Below, in pieces: positions 33,325-41,296 of a DNA stretch of 64,000 nt. The notes under the pieces were generated by a model. The model was not told the DNA's origin, made no database searches, and worked only from the letters and a program-made list of their open reading frames with translations. How positions within the stretch are numbered: position 1 is the first letter of the stretch; each line of letters opens with the position of its first letter. The translations under genes were made by a program, and so were the position numbers. This stretch comes from Neobacillus kokaensis (lineage in GTDB: Bacteria > Bacillota > Bacilli > Bacillales > Cytobacillaceae), in contig NZ_BNDS01000011.1 of assembly GCF_014656545.1 (NCBI RefSeq), forward strand, positions 62,001 through 126,000. Direction: 5' to 3'.

Positions 33325-34411
33325 TGATTAACACCTTGCTTTCCCATAGTTCCAGCATTTTTGGAATCGTTTGTTCCCATGCTTTCATATCTTTAACCGG
33401 TCTAACATTTTTGTACAATTCGTCTGGCAGAAGCTTTGCTTTTGCGTCTTCTGGAAGTTTAACATTTTCACGAATAGGTCTTGCATAACCGCGAGCTAAG
33501 TTTGCCTGTCCTTCATCCGAAAAAATATATTCTCTTGCCAGCATCGCAGCATGAGGATTTTTTGCATATTTATTAATGACTGATGCATATCCAGATACAA
33601 CGGATACTTCTGCTGGGATGGTGACATCAAAACGGCTTGCATCGATTTTGTCGCGATATCCCAGTCCATTAAAGTCCCATATTAGGGCAACATCTTCTTC
33701 CCCTTTTTCTAATGTTGTTACTTTTGGATCAGTTGTCACTAGGCGCCCCTCCTTTGCTAATTTTTCAAAGAAGTCAATTCCTGGCTCGATATTCGCCTCA
33801 TCTCCACCTTCGGCAAAAGCAGCCGCCAATACGGAAAATTGGGCTTGGCTCGCCTTTAAAACATCCCCAACTGTAACCTTAAAGTCACCATCTTCTAGCT
33901 CTTTCCATGATTTTGGCGGGTTCTTTACTTTCGTTTTATCTGTAATAAAAGCAATTGTTCCTGTATAGCCTACCATCCAATGACCCTCATCGTCTTTTGC
34001 CCATTTAGGCACATCATCCCAGTAGGAAGTTTTATATGGGAGGGTTAACCCTTTTTCTTTTGCAAGTGGCCCGAAATTAATTCCAACATCCCCAATATCA
34101 GCAGACGCATTTTCTTTTTCAGATTCAAACTTTGCCAATTCTTCCGCACTAGACATATCCGTGTCAGTATGTTCAATATTGTATTTTGTCTTTAAATCAT
34201 CCCACGTTTGTTTCCAGTTTGCCCAATGGTCAGGCATTCCGACTGAATTAAGATTTCCTTCTTCCTTCGCCTTTTTAGTGATTTCTTCAAGGGAGAGGTT
34301 GCTAGTATCTACCTTTTTTGATTCTGTTTTAGAAGTATTGGAACAACCTGCAAACAATGAAACTGATAGAACCCCTACTGCGGCCATTTTCAAAAATGAG
34401 CCTTTTTTCAT
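33314..34411 (-). CDS. ABC transporter substrate-binding lipoprotein
   Basis: 365 residues. Lipoprotein signal: basic start MKKGSFLK, hydrophobic stretch, lipobox LFAGC with Cys22, then a Ser/Thr/Lys-rich linker. The mature part resembles family 1 extracellular solute-binding proteins of the iron/polyamine/phosphonate type (VGYTGTIAFITDKTKVK; ALIWDFNGLGY; EYIFSDEGQANLARGYARP). It would capture the substrate outside the membrane. First gene of the operon; a candidate operator lies just upstream. Confidence 0.9.
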   Translation of the reverse strand: MKKGSFLKMAAVGVLSVSLFAGCSNTSKTESKKVDTSNLSLEEITKKAKEEGNLNSVGMPDHWANWKQTWDDLKTKYNIEHTDTDMSSAEELAKFESEKENASADIGDVGINFGPLAKEKGLTLPYKTSYWDDVPKWAKDDEGHWMVGYTGTIAFITDKTKVKNPPKSWKELEDGDFKVTVGDVLKASQAQFSVLAAAFAEGGDEANIEPGIDFFEKLAKEGRLVTTDPKVTTLEKGEEDVALIWDFNGLGYRDKIDASRFDVTIPAEVSVVSGYASVINKYAKNPHAAMLAREYIFSDEGQANLARGYARPIRENVKLPEDAKAKLLPDELYKNVRPVKDMKAWEQTIPKMLELWESKVLINVK

Positions 34412-34448
34412 AATGTGTTTCCTCCTAATATCATTGAATGTTTGTTTG

Positions 34449-34505
34449 TATTTGTTTGGTTATAAAAAATAAGAATAACAAATATAAAACAATACCAAAC
34501 AAATA
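34449..34505 (-). promoter_or_regulatory. Candidate DeoR operator/promoter of the uptake operon
   Basis: Two perfect 12-base arms, TATTTGTTTGGT (34449-34460) and ACCAAACAAATA (34494-34505), are inverted across a 33-base AT-rich centre that could hold the promoter. They lie about 38-94 bases upstream of the binding-protein ATG. A further TGTTTG copy lies just next to the first arm. Likely target of the operon's own DeoR repressor. Confidence 0.6.
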
Positions 34506-34588
34506 TTAATTTCATGTTATATCATATTCTCATGCATGTAAATCAATCCTTCAAATATTAACAATAGATTTACACTAGCTTAATATAA

Positions 34589-34621
34589 CAAAAGCACCTT
34601 CCAATGTTTGGAAGGTGCCTG
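34589..34621 (-). terminator. Terminator of the eut operon (after mdh)
   Basis: GGCACCTTCCAAACATTGGAAGGTGC hairpin (26 bases, split by a short loop) followed by TTTTGTTAT on the minus strand, just after the mdh stop codon. The AT-rich region 34506-34588 holds no gene. Confidence 0.85.
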
Positions 34622-34637
34622 GGATTCTAGTAACATA

Positions 34638-35585
34638 TTAATTTGCAGTTGTTAATATAGTCATGACATTTTGGACGGATTGAACCGATTTGTCCAGTGC
34701 AGCCTTTTCTTCAGGGGTTAATGGAATTTCGATGATGCTTTCAATACCGTTACCGCCTAAGATTGTAGGCACACCTAAATAAAGGTCATAATAGCCGTAT
34801 TCGCCTTCAAGATAAGCAATCGAAGGTAAAATTCGTTTCTTATCTTTTAAAATAGCTTCAGCCATTTGGACCATAGATGCTGCCGGAGCATAATAGGCGC
34901 TTCCTTGTCCTAGCAGGTTTACAATTTCTCCGCCGCCTTTTCGGGTTCTTTCTACAATGGCATCTATTCTTTCTTGCGGAAGGATTTTTTCAAGCGGGAT
35001 CCCTCCTGCATAGGAATAGCGTACCAACGGAACCATATCGTCACCATGGCCGCCTAATACAAAACCGGAAATGTCTTCGATTGAAACATTTAATTCCTGG
35101 GCTACAAATGTATTAAATCGTGCTGTATCCAATACACCTGATTGGCCAATCACACGGTTTTTAGGAAACCCGGTTGTCTTATAGCAAACATATGTCATCG
35201 CATCCACTGGGTTGCTTAATACGATAATATAGCTGTTTGGAGCATATTTTTTGATATTCTTAGAAACCTCAATCATGATTTTCTCATTGGTTGCAACTAA
35301 GTCATCACGGCTCATTCCTGGCTTCCTTGGCAGCCCGGCAGTGATTAACACTACGTCAGCATCCTGGATATCTTCATAATTGGAGGTACCGGTAATATTG
35401 GCATTAAAGCCTTGAACGGGACTAGCCTGGAGCATATCTAAGGCTTTCCCCTTTGTCGGATTGGTTTGCGACGGGATGTCAACAATCACTACATCGCCAA
35501 GTTCTTTTTGAGCCAGCATCAGAGCGGCAGTTGCTCCGGTAAAACCGGCTCCTATAACGACAATTTTTCTGCGCTTAAAAGTCAT
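34638..35585 (-). CDS. mdh: Malate dehydrogenase
   Basis: 315 residues, LDH-like MDH type of Bacillus. NAD-binding [18 protein letters not shown] (about 9-26); substrate loop [16 protein letters not shown] with the malate-specifying Arg; catalytic His in [15 protein letters not shown]. It converts malate and oxaloacetate with NAD(H). It lies 37 bases after the last BMC shell gene with no terminator between, so it appears to be the final gene of the ethanolamine operon, an unusual place. Bacillus species normally carry mdh with citZ and icd, so this could be a second copy. It has no added N-terminal helix for microcompartment targeting. Confidence 0.9.
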   Translation of the reverse strand: MTFKRRKIVVIGAGFTGATAALMLAQKELGDVVIVDIPSQTNPTKGKALDMLQASPVQGFNANITGTSNYEDIQDADVVLITAGLPRKPGMSRDDLVATNEKIMIEVSKNIKKYAPNSYIIVLSNPVDAMTYVCYKTTGFPKNRVIGQSGVLDTARFNTFVAQELNVSIEDISGFVLGGHGDDMVPLVRYSYAGGIPLEKILPQERIDAIVERTRKGGGEIVNLLGQGSAYYAPAASMVQMAEAILKDKKRILPSIAYLEGEYGYYDLYLGVPTILGGNGIESIIEIPLTPEEKAALDKSVQSVQNVMTILTTAN

Positions 35586-35622
35586 CTTTCTCCTCCATTC
35601 ATAGCTAAATCAAAATAGGAGA

Positions 35623-36024
35623 TTAGTTTCCTTCCTCTGGTTTAACTGCCGGTTTATTTTTTGCTGTTTGCGAAGACTCTGACTTCTTTTTCGTTGAGCC
35701 CTTTACTTCAAGGATATTTTCTGTTTTCTTACTAGGTTCACTCACTTTAGTGTTTTTTTTTAATAATACATCCCTAATAGATTCATCCGGATGTGGGATG
35801 ACATGAGCAGAAATAAGCTCCCCAACTCTTGCTGCTGCTTCTTTTCCAGCATCAACCGCAGCCTGAACAGCACTGACATCGCCTTGTACAAGAATCGTTA
35901 CAAGTGCAGCATCCACTTTTTCCTGCTTTACTAAGGTTACATCCGCAGATTTTAACATCGCATCACCTGCTACAATGGAACCAATGAGACCTCTTGTTTC
36001 GATCATTCCTAATGCTCTACCCAT
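35623..36024 (-). CDS. BMC-domain shell protein with Lys-rich tail
   Basis: 133 residues. One BMC hexamer domain covers about 1-85 (ALGMIETRGLIGSIVAGDAML; VDAALVTILVQGDVSAVQAAVDAG; HVIPHPDESI). The tail of about 45 residues is rich in Lys, Ser and Glu (KKTENILEVKGSTKKK) and lacks cofactor motifs. EutK also carries a C-terminal extension but with a different (helix-turn-helix-like) domain. The tail may bind DNA/RNA, lumen enzymes or neighbouring shells. Confidence 0.87.
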   Translation of the reverse strand: MGRALGMIETRGLIGSIVAGDAMLKSADVTLVKQEKVDAALVTILVQGDVSAVQAAVDAGKEAAARVGELISAHVIPHPDESIRDVLLKKNTKVSEPSKKTENILEVKGSTKKKSESSQTAKNKPAVKPEEGN

Positions 36025-36026
36025 GA

Positions 36027-36308
36027 TTATTCACCTCTCTTCGTCTCAACATCAACCGAATCAATAATTCCTATAATGAGGGCATCAATGGGCAGTTGTT
36101 TATCATTGGACATATTACTTGCTGCGCTCCCTCGGGTAACGAGGACCTGATCGCCAAAACCAGCGCCAATCCTGTCAACGGCAATAAATGGCGTGCCGGC
36201 AGAAGTTCGATCGGGCATTTCCGGCTGAACAATTAAAAATTTCAATCCCGTTAATTCATCCTCTTTCCTTGTAGCCCAGACATTTCCAATTACAGTGCCC
36301 ATTTGCAT
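36027..36308 (-). CDS. eutN: Microcompartment pentameric vertex protein
   Basis: 93 residues of the EutN/CcmL family. The N-terminus VIGNVWATRKEDELTGLKFL, the VDRIGAGFGDQVLVTRGSAA core and the C-terminal GIIDSVD match the family. Pentamers cap the vertices of the shell. Its ATG directly follows the stop of the preceding gene, with AAAGGGGCG as Shine-Dalgarno. EutN rather than PduN from the operon context. Confidence 0.92.
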   Translation of the reverse strand: MQMGTVIGNVWATRKEDELTGLKFLIVQPEMPDRTSAGTPFIAVDRIGAGFGDQVLVTRGSAASNMSNDKQLPIDALIIGIIDSVDVETKRGE

Positions 36309-36989
36309 TTATCTTTTCGCCCCTTTTGTTTCAATTACCTTAATGATCTTCCCCATTTCACGTGCTGTATCACGTGCAAGAGGAGTAATGATGGTTTGGT
36401 CATCAACCACAAGTTCAATGTCACGACAATCCTGAACATCTCTTTGTGTTAATAGCTTTTTCTTTTTTGTTATGGAAGTTTTTGCTGTAATGGCCTCAGC
36501 AGCGTTTCCTGATTTAGCGATAAAGCTTTCGATTGTTTCGACTTTCGCGCCAAATGTTAATAACCGTTGCTTATATTCCTGCAGTTGTGATACATATGGC
36601 TTATTTTTTGGATTTTCGTTAAAAAGGTGTTCCTGTAGATAAACTGTCGGGATGATCGACACAGGTACAGATTCTAATAAACACTTTGAAAGAAGTTTAC
36701 TCTCTTTCGTGTCAAAAATTCCAAGCGCACCCTTCGCCAGCAAATCCTGTGTCGCATGTAAAAAGACCACTTGGTTGATTTGATCTAACTTTATCTTTTC
36801 AGATTCATTGTCCTTAATGGAATCCCATTTTGTTTCCAGCCTTGATAAATAGCTAGGTTCCACAAATGATGTATCGCCGACAATAAGCAGTTTCGGCTTT
36901 TGTATATTAATAGAAGGAATTTGATCCTTTAAGGCTAATTGCTTCATCACTTCAAGAACAATTTGCTCTATTATATTTCGATCCATCAT
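36309..36989 (-). CDS. Unknown ethanolamine-locus protein, possible microcompartment cargo
   Basis: 226 residues. It resembles the uncharacterised ethanolamine-utilisation proteins found in Gram-positive eut operons. The N-terminus DRNIIEQIVLEVMKQLALK is an amphipathic helix like known microcompartment targeting peptides. Later there is a Rossmann-like LLIVGDTSFVEPSYL segment (about 34-48) and a Lys-rich ITKKKKLLTQRDVQ stretch (about 172-186). No catalytic motif is recognisable. It overlaps pduL by 4 bases. Function unknown. Confidence 0.78.
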   Translation of the reverse strand: MMDRNIIEQIVLEVMKQLALKDQIPSINIQKPKLLIVGDTSFVEPSYLSRLETKWDSIKDNESEKIKLDQINQVVFLHATQDLLAKGALGIFDTKESKLLSKCLLESVPVSIIPTVYLQEHLFNENPKNKPYVSQLQEYKQRLLTFGAKVETIESFIAKSGNAAEAITAKTSITKKKKLLTQRDVQDCRDIELVVDDQTIITPLARDTAREMGKIIKVIETKGAKR

Positions 36990-37636
36990 AGTGCTGCCTC
37001 GTCTTTAATGAGTTTTCCTTTTGTTTTTCCTGTTATAAAGCCGGCATTGGCCTCATCTGTATCGACATGCATTTCAAGCTTATATCTTGGAGATACACGA
37101 ATTAATACCTTCCCTAATGTGGCAGGACGGATTCCGCCGACCTCTACTTTGACATATTCCCCATTCTTTACGTCAAAACGGGCCGCATCATCGGGGTTCA
37201 TATGAATATGAGCCTGAGCAATAATTAATCCTTCTTTTTTATAAAGGCTCCCATTGGGTCCAACTAATGTGATGGGGGCTGAACCTTTAATATCACCAGA
37301 TTCTCGGAGCGGCGGCTTGCTTCCTAATTTAATAGAATCTGTCTGGCTCACTTCGACCTGAGTCATATTACGTGCAGGACCAAGAATGCGCACTTTTTCA
37401 ATGCTCCCTCTTGGTCCCACAATGGTAATCGTTTCATTTGCAGCGAATTGACCAGGCTGTGATAAATCCGCCTTTTTCGTTAATTCGTACCCCTCACCGA
37501 AAAGGGCTTCAAGGTCGCTTTGACTTAAATGACAATGCCGAGCAGAAACAGCGATAGGGATCGAATCATTCTTCGCAGCACCGTTTAAACGGGATACTAC
37601 CTCTGCCACTATTGCTTCAATGGCTTGTTGATCCAT
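36986..37636 (-). CDS. Phosphotransacylase PduL-type
   Basis: 216 residues. PduL features include PIAVSARHCHLSQSDLEALFG (metal-binding His pair), GQFAANETITIVGPRG, AQAHIHMNPDDAARF and LEMHVDTDEANA. It converts acetyl-CoA and phosphate to acetyl phosphate and CoA, recycling CoA inside the shell, in place of EutD. The N-terminus QQAIEAIVAEVVSRLNG is a typical encapsulation helix. GAGGAG precedes the ATG. Confidence 0.92.
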   Translation of the reverse strand: MDQQAIEAIVAEVVSRLNGAAKNDSIPIAVSARHCHLSQSDLEALFGEGYELTKKADLSQPGQFAANETITIVGPRGSIEKVRILGPARNMTQVEVSQTDSIKLGSKPPLRESGDIKGSAPITLVGPNGSLYKKEGLIIAQAHIHMNPDDAARFDVKNGEYVKVEVGGIRPATLGKVLIRVSPRYKLEMHVDTDEANAGFITGKTKGKLIKDEAAL

Positions 37637-37715
37637 GTTTCATGCTCCTCACTTATATAAATTATATAAAGATTTATATGTTTATGACTTTGAGAAATGC
37701 CCAGCGTAAGCGCCA

Positions 37716-37735
37716 AGGCGCTTACACTTTTCTTC
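37716..37735 (-). repeat. Intergenic hairpin between eutM and pduL
   Basis: On the transcribed strand GTAAGCGCC and GGCGCTTAC form a perfect 9-base inverted repeat with a two-base centre. It is followed by GCTGGGC, not T's, so it is not a normal terminator. Further downstream ATATAAA/TTTATAT forms a weaker AT-rich hairpin just before the pduL ribosome site. These may protect or process the highly expressed shell-protein message. Position is accurate to a few bases. Confidence 0.55.
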
Positions 37736-37737
37736 TA

Positions 37738-38031
37738 TTATTCTTGAATTTCTAATTTTGGTAAAATGCTTTCTAGTTCGTTGTGCGGGCGTGGGATTAC
37801 ATGGACAGATTTCAGTTCTCCAACACGCTGAGCTGCAGCTGCACCTGCATCGGTTGCTGCCTTTACAGCACCAACATCACCGCGTACTAATACAGTAACA
37901 ATCCCGCCACCAACATGTACCTTACCAATTAAATGTACATTTGCTGCCTTTACCATTGCGTCAGCTGCCTCAACAGATGCTACTAAACCTTTTGTTTCAA
38001 TCATTCCTAATGCTGTTAATTCTCTACTCAT
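37738..38031 (-). CDS. eutM: Major hexameric BMC shell protein
   Basis: 97 residues, single BMC domain. Motifs [43 protein letters not shown] and [10 protein letters not shown] match EutM/PduA, forming flat hexamers with a central pore. Located between eutE and the phosphotransacylase gene, and a paralogue of the tailed shell protein at 35623-36024. Confidence 0.94.
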   Translation of the reverse strand: MSRELTALGMIETKGLVASVEAADAMVKAANVHLIGKVHVGGGIVTVLVRGDVGAVKAATDAGAAAAQRVGELKSVHVIPRPHNELESILPKLEIQE

Positions 38032-38051
38032 TTTTATTTCCTCCTAGAATG

Positions 38052-39578
38052 TTAGTTTGATATTTTTTGAATAACTTGATTAACCATTTCAGCGATTACT
38101 TTTGGGTCAACTTCAGCATTTGAACCTGCTTGGTTCAAAACCTGATCGACGATATCTTCTACATTGAGTGTTTCTTGTTCTGCCTTTTTATTCGTCATTG
38201 AAGGTATGGATGGCTTTGGAACGGAAACATCTTTGATACCATAGGCCATTCTCTTAATATTGATTAAATGACGTGCTGTCACGTTATCACCGGTAATATT
38301 GCCGCCAAAGGAACCACAGCCCAGTGTTAAGGAAGGAGTTAGGCCGGTTGTTGCCCCTACAGCACCGATAGATGAAAGCGTATTGACCATCAACCTTGAC
38401 ACAGGCATTTCGAGGGCAAATCCGTTTGCAACTGCATCATCATTTGTATGAAGGGATAAGCTATGTCCTCTTCCTCCAAGATTTAATAGTTTCAAACAAA
38501 CCTCTTTAGCTTCCTCATAGCTTTCTGCTGTATAAAGCGGAAAGACGGGTGATAATTTTTCAATAGAAAACGGAACATCCTTGCCTACCCTTGTCTCTTC
38601 CGCAATTAAAACACGAGTGTCTTGAGGAACAGCGACTCCAGCCATTGCGGCGATTTTAACCGCTGATTGTCCAACAATTGCCGGATTTAAATGCCCAGGT
38701 GATAGGGTAATAACCTTTTCCAATAACGCTTTCTCATCTGCATTTAGGAAATATGCGCCATTATTTTTAAACTCACGGATGACCATTTCCTTGATATTGC
38801 GGTCAACAACTAGAGCTTGCTCTGTTGCACAAATCGTCCCGTTATCAAACGATTTACTATCCACAATCATTGAAACTGATTTAGAAACATTAGCCGTTTT
38901 TTCAATATAGCAAGGAACATTTCCCGGCCCTACACCATAAGCAGGTTTCCCAGAGCTATAGGCAGCTCTAACTAATGCACCCCCGCCTGTTGCTAAAATG
39001 ACATTTACATCCCTATGTTTCATCAATTCATTAGTGGCTGCCATCGATGGCTTGGAAATCCAGCCAATCAACCCATCAGGCGCACCCGCTTTAACAGCTG
39101 CCTCCTGGCAGATTTTTAATGCTTCCACTGTACACTTGACCGCACGGGGATGCGGACTGACAACAATGGCATTTCTAGTTTTTAAAGAAATCAATGTTTT
39201 AAAAATTGCTGTTGAAGTTGGGTTGGTAGTTGGGATGATGCCGGCAACAAGCCCGTATGGATAAGCAACCTCCGTTACTTTATTGACTCGGTCTTCACGA
39301 ATGATACCTACTGTCTTTTCATCCTTAATGGATTCGTAGACTACCATGGAACCAACTTCGTTTTTCATTTTCTTATGCTCCACGACACCCATTCCGGTTT
39401 CTTCTACTGCCATCTGAGCAAGCTCAAGCGATTTAGCATAAGCAGCCTCGGCCACTCTCTTTACAATCTCATCTACCCGTTCCTGTGAAAAAGACAAGTA
39501 TTTTAATTGCGCCTCTTTCGCACGCTTCACAGCATCACGCATTTCTTGTATCGATTGGAGATCGTGATCAAATTGCAC
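38052..39578 (-). CDS. eutE: Acetaldehyde dehydrogenase (CoA-acylating)
   Basis: 508 residues. Catalytic Cys is in DNGTICATEQALV; the NAD/CoA region includes VAGIIPTTNPTSTAIFK and ATGGGALVRAAYSSGKPAYG. It converts acetaldehyde, CoA and NAD+ to acetyl-CoA. I chose the GTG at 39578 (AAGGGAG upstream); the open frame extends to 39668 but that part overlaps eutL. The N-terminus goes nearly straight into the catalytic fold, while the last 40 residues (LNVEDIVDQVLNQAG and KVIAEMVNQVIQKISN) form two amphipathic helices that look like a C-terminal encapsulation peptide, unlike enteric EutE where it is N-terminal. Confidence 0.93.
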   Translation of the reverse strand: MQFDHDLQSIQEMRDAVKRAKEAQLKYLSFSQERVDEIVKRVAEAAYAKSLELAQMAVEETGMGVVEHKKMKNEVGSMVVYESIKDEKTVGIIREDRVNKVTEVAYPYGLVAGIIPTTNPTSTAIFKTLISLKTRNAIVVSPHPRAVKCTVEALKICQEAAVKAGAPDGLIGWISKPSMAATNELMKHRDVNVILATGGGALVRAAYSSGKPAYGVGPGNVPCYIEKTANVSKSVSMIVDSKSFDNGTICATEQALVVDRNIKEMVIREFKNNGAYFLNADEKALLEKVITLSPGHLNPAIVGQSAVKIAAMAGVAVPQDTRVLIAEETRVGKDVPFSIEKLSPVFPLYTAESYEEAKEVCLKLLNLGGRGHSLSLHTNDDAVANGFALEMPVSRLMVNTLSSIGAVGATTGLTPSLTLGCGSFGGNITGDNVTARHLINIKRMAYGIKDVSVPKPSIPSMTNKKAEQETLNVEDIVDQVLNQAGSNAEVDPKVIAEMVNQVIQKISN

Positions 39579-39598
39579 TATTACACACTCCCTTAAAA

Positions 39599-40252
39599 TT
39601 AATACTTGATTGGTTTTTCGGCGATATCGATAATCGCATCGCGAAAGGCATCCGCCGCTGCCTGGCATGCAGATTGCGACCCGTTTAATAATCCGCCGCC
39701 GAAGTTGGTTTCGGATGGTGGTCCGAAAAACTTAACCAGCTTGACATCAGCTGCCTTTAAGGCTGCATCTAAGCCATAAACCGCTTCTAATGGCGGCGCA
39801 ATCAAATACGCCAGCGCCTCGCCTTGTCTAATTCCCGCTTCCTTAGACAAATAGGAGCCGGTGCTTGAAACAACATGGGCATAAAGGGCATGTGTTTTTT
39901 CAGGATTTAACGCTTCAAAATAGGCGGAGGTTTCCGCTGTTTGCCGCACTGCATCAATCCCGCTTTGGACTTCATCAGGCGACGGGCCAGCAAGGATGCC
40001 AATCATCTCTCCTGACAATGGACCAGAGGCATGCCCGGAGCCGGCATAAAATGAACGGGCATAGACAACGTCAACATCAGCTCGTTTGGTTGCCTCATCA
40101 AGTGCCGTATAGCCAATGTCATCAACGGTTGATGTAAAAATGGCTAGGCTGCGATGATGGTCTTCCAAATTAAATTGCTTAGCTAAATCAGGGTCAACAT
40201 TTGGAATAATTCGAACAGCTAAGATATCAGCATAAATACGTTCTAAAGCCAA
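39599..40252 (-). CDS. eutL: Trimeric BMC shell protein
   Basis: 217 residues with two fused BMC domains, the EutL circularly permuted form. Identified by RIIPNVDPDLAKQFNL, DVVYARSFYAGSGHASGPLSG and FFGPPSETNFGGGLLNGSQ. Trimers with a gated pore. It is between eutC and eutE, as in standard eut operons. Confidence 0.94.
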   Translation of the reverse strand: MALERIYADILAVRIIPNVDPDLAKQFNLEDHHRSLAIFTSTVDDIGYTALDEATKRADVDVVYARSFYAGSGHASGPLSGEMIGILAGPSPDEVQSGIDAVRQTAETSAYFEALNPEKTHALYAHVVSSTGSYLSKEAGIRQGEALAYLIAPPLEAVYGLDAALKAADVKLVKFFGPPSETNFGGGLLNGSQSACQAAADAFRDAIIDIAEKPIKY

Positions 40253-40264
40253 ATTCTTTCCCCC

Positions 40265-41290
40265 CTAGCTTTCCTTTTGAACAAGCGACACTCCGCTAGC
40301 TTCATATTTTAATATTTTTTGTATAATCGTTCCGATATAGGCGCCTGCCTCAACAGGAGGAATGCCGCCTTTATGGATATTGGAAATGACCATTCGATCT
40401 GCTTCAATTGTTCCTGCTCTAGGCATATAGCATAAATAGGCACTCAGGCTTTCTGCGCTGACAAGTCCTGGGCGCTCGCCAATCAGCAGAACCACTACCT
40501 TTGGCTGCAGCAATTCACCAACATCATCCATAACGGCTACCCGGCCCTTTTCGATATAGAAAGGTGTACCGGTTTCAAGGTCTAGGCTTTTTAGTGATTG
40601 CTGGAGGGAAAGGTAAACGTCCTCGACATTTTCTTCCACCGCACTTGAACTTAAACCATCCGAAACGATGATTTGAACGGTTGGAGCTTTCCGGCATTTT
40701 TCGCTGATTAGTTGCTTCGCTTCATCAGAAAGCTTTCGTCCATAATCAGGACGGCGGATATATACTTCTTTGTCGCTTACCCTTGTGCTAACCTTAAAAA
40801 GATCCAGTCGTTTTAATAGTTCTTCATTAACATCCCCATACACGGCATCCACAGCTGCAGCATGGTCAAAGCGGAATTTTAACCATGAATCCGTTTTTGG
40901 CCTAAGTCCAGCCCGGCCAATTCCAATTCGGGCCGGCGTTTTACTCATTAGCTCTTGTAATTCCTCAGGATTAAAGGGATTCTCAATTCCGGAGGTTGGG
41001 TGAATCACGTCTTTCCTTTGTGATTCAACAAAGCTGCCTGACACCTTTGTTTCAGAATAGCTGCCAAACGGGATCAGGTCGTTATCTTTAGTTGCTTTCG
41101 CCGACTTGCTAGGTTCCATAACCGCTTGATGACCGTTACTAGGTAACGGTGAGCCTGAAGTATGATCCCAAAATTTCACCTCAGGCCGAGGTGTTTTACT
41201 TAACATCTCAGCATTATGCTCCGACCCATTTTGGATCTGTAATTTTTCCACAATGAGTTTTGTGACTTTCTCTATAAGCTCAGGATTCAT
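40265..41290 (-). CDS. eutC: Ethanolamine ammonia-lyase small subunit
   Basis: 341 residues. The catalytic part begins about residue 105: TPARIGIGRAGLRPKTDSWL, FRFDHAAAVDAVYG, VSDGLSSSAVEENV, LLIGERPGLVSAESLSAYL. It binds adenosylcobalamin with EutB and splits ethanolamine to acetaldehyde and ammonia. The first 22 residues (PELIEKVTKLIVEKLQIQ) form a targeting helix. A Ser/Lys/Pro-rich linker of about 80 residues separates it from the core, longer than in enteric EutC. Confidence 0.94.
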   Translation of the reverse strand: MNPELIEKVTKLIVEKLQIQNGSEHNAEMLSKTPRPEVKFWDHTSGSPLPSNGHQAVMEPSKSAKATKDNDLIPFGSYSETKVSGSFVESQRKDVIHPTSGIENPFNPEELQELMSKTPARIGIGRAGLRPKTDSWLKFRFDHAAAVDAVYGDVNEELLKRLDLFKVSTRVSDKEVYIRRPDYGRKLSDEAKQLISEKCRKAPTVQIIVSDGLSSSAVEENVEDVYLSLQQSLKSLDLETGTPFYIEKGRVAVMDDVGELLQPKVVVLLIGERPGLVSAESLSAYLCYMPRAGTIEADRMVISNIHKGGIPPVEAGAYIGTIIQKILKYEASGVSLVQKES

Positions 41291-41296
41291 ATTTAG

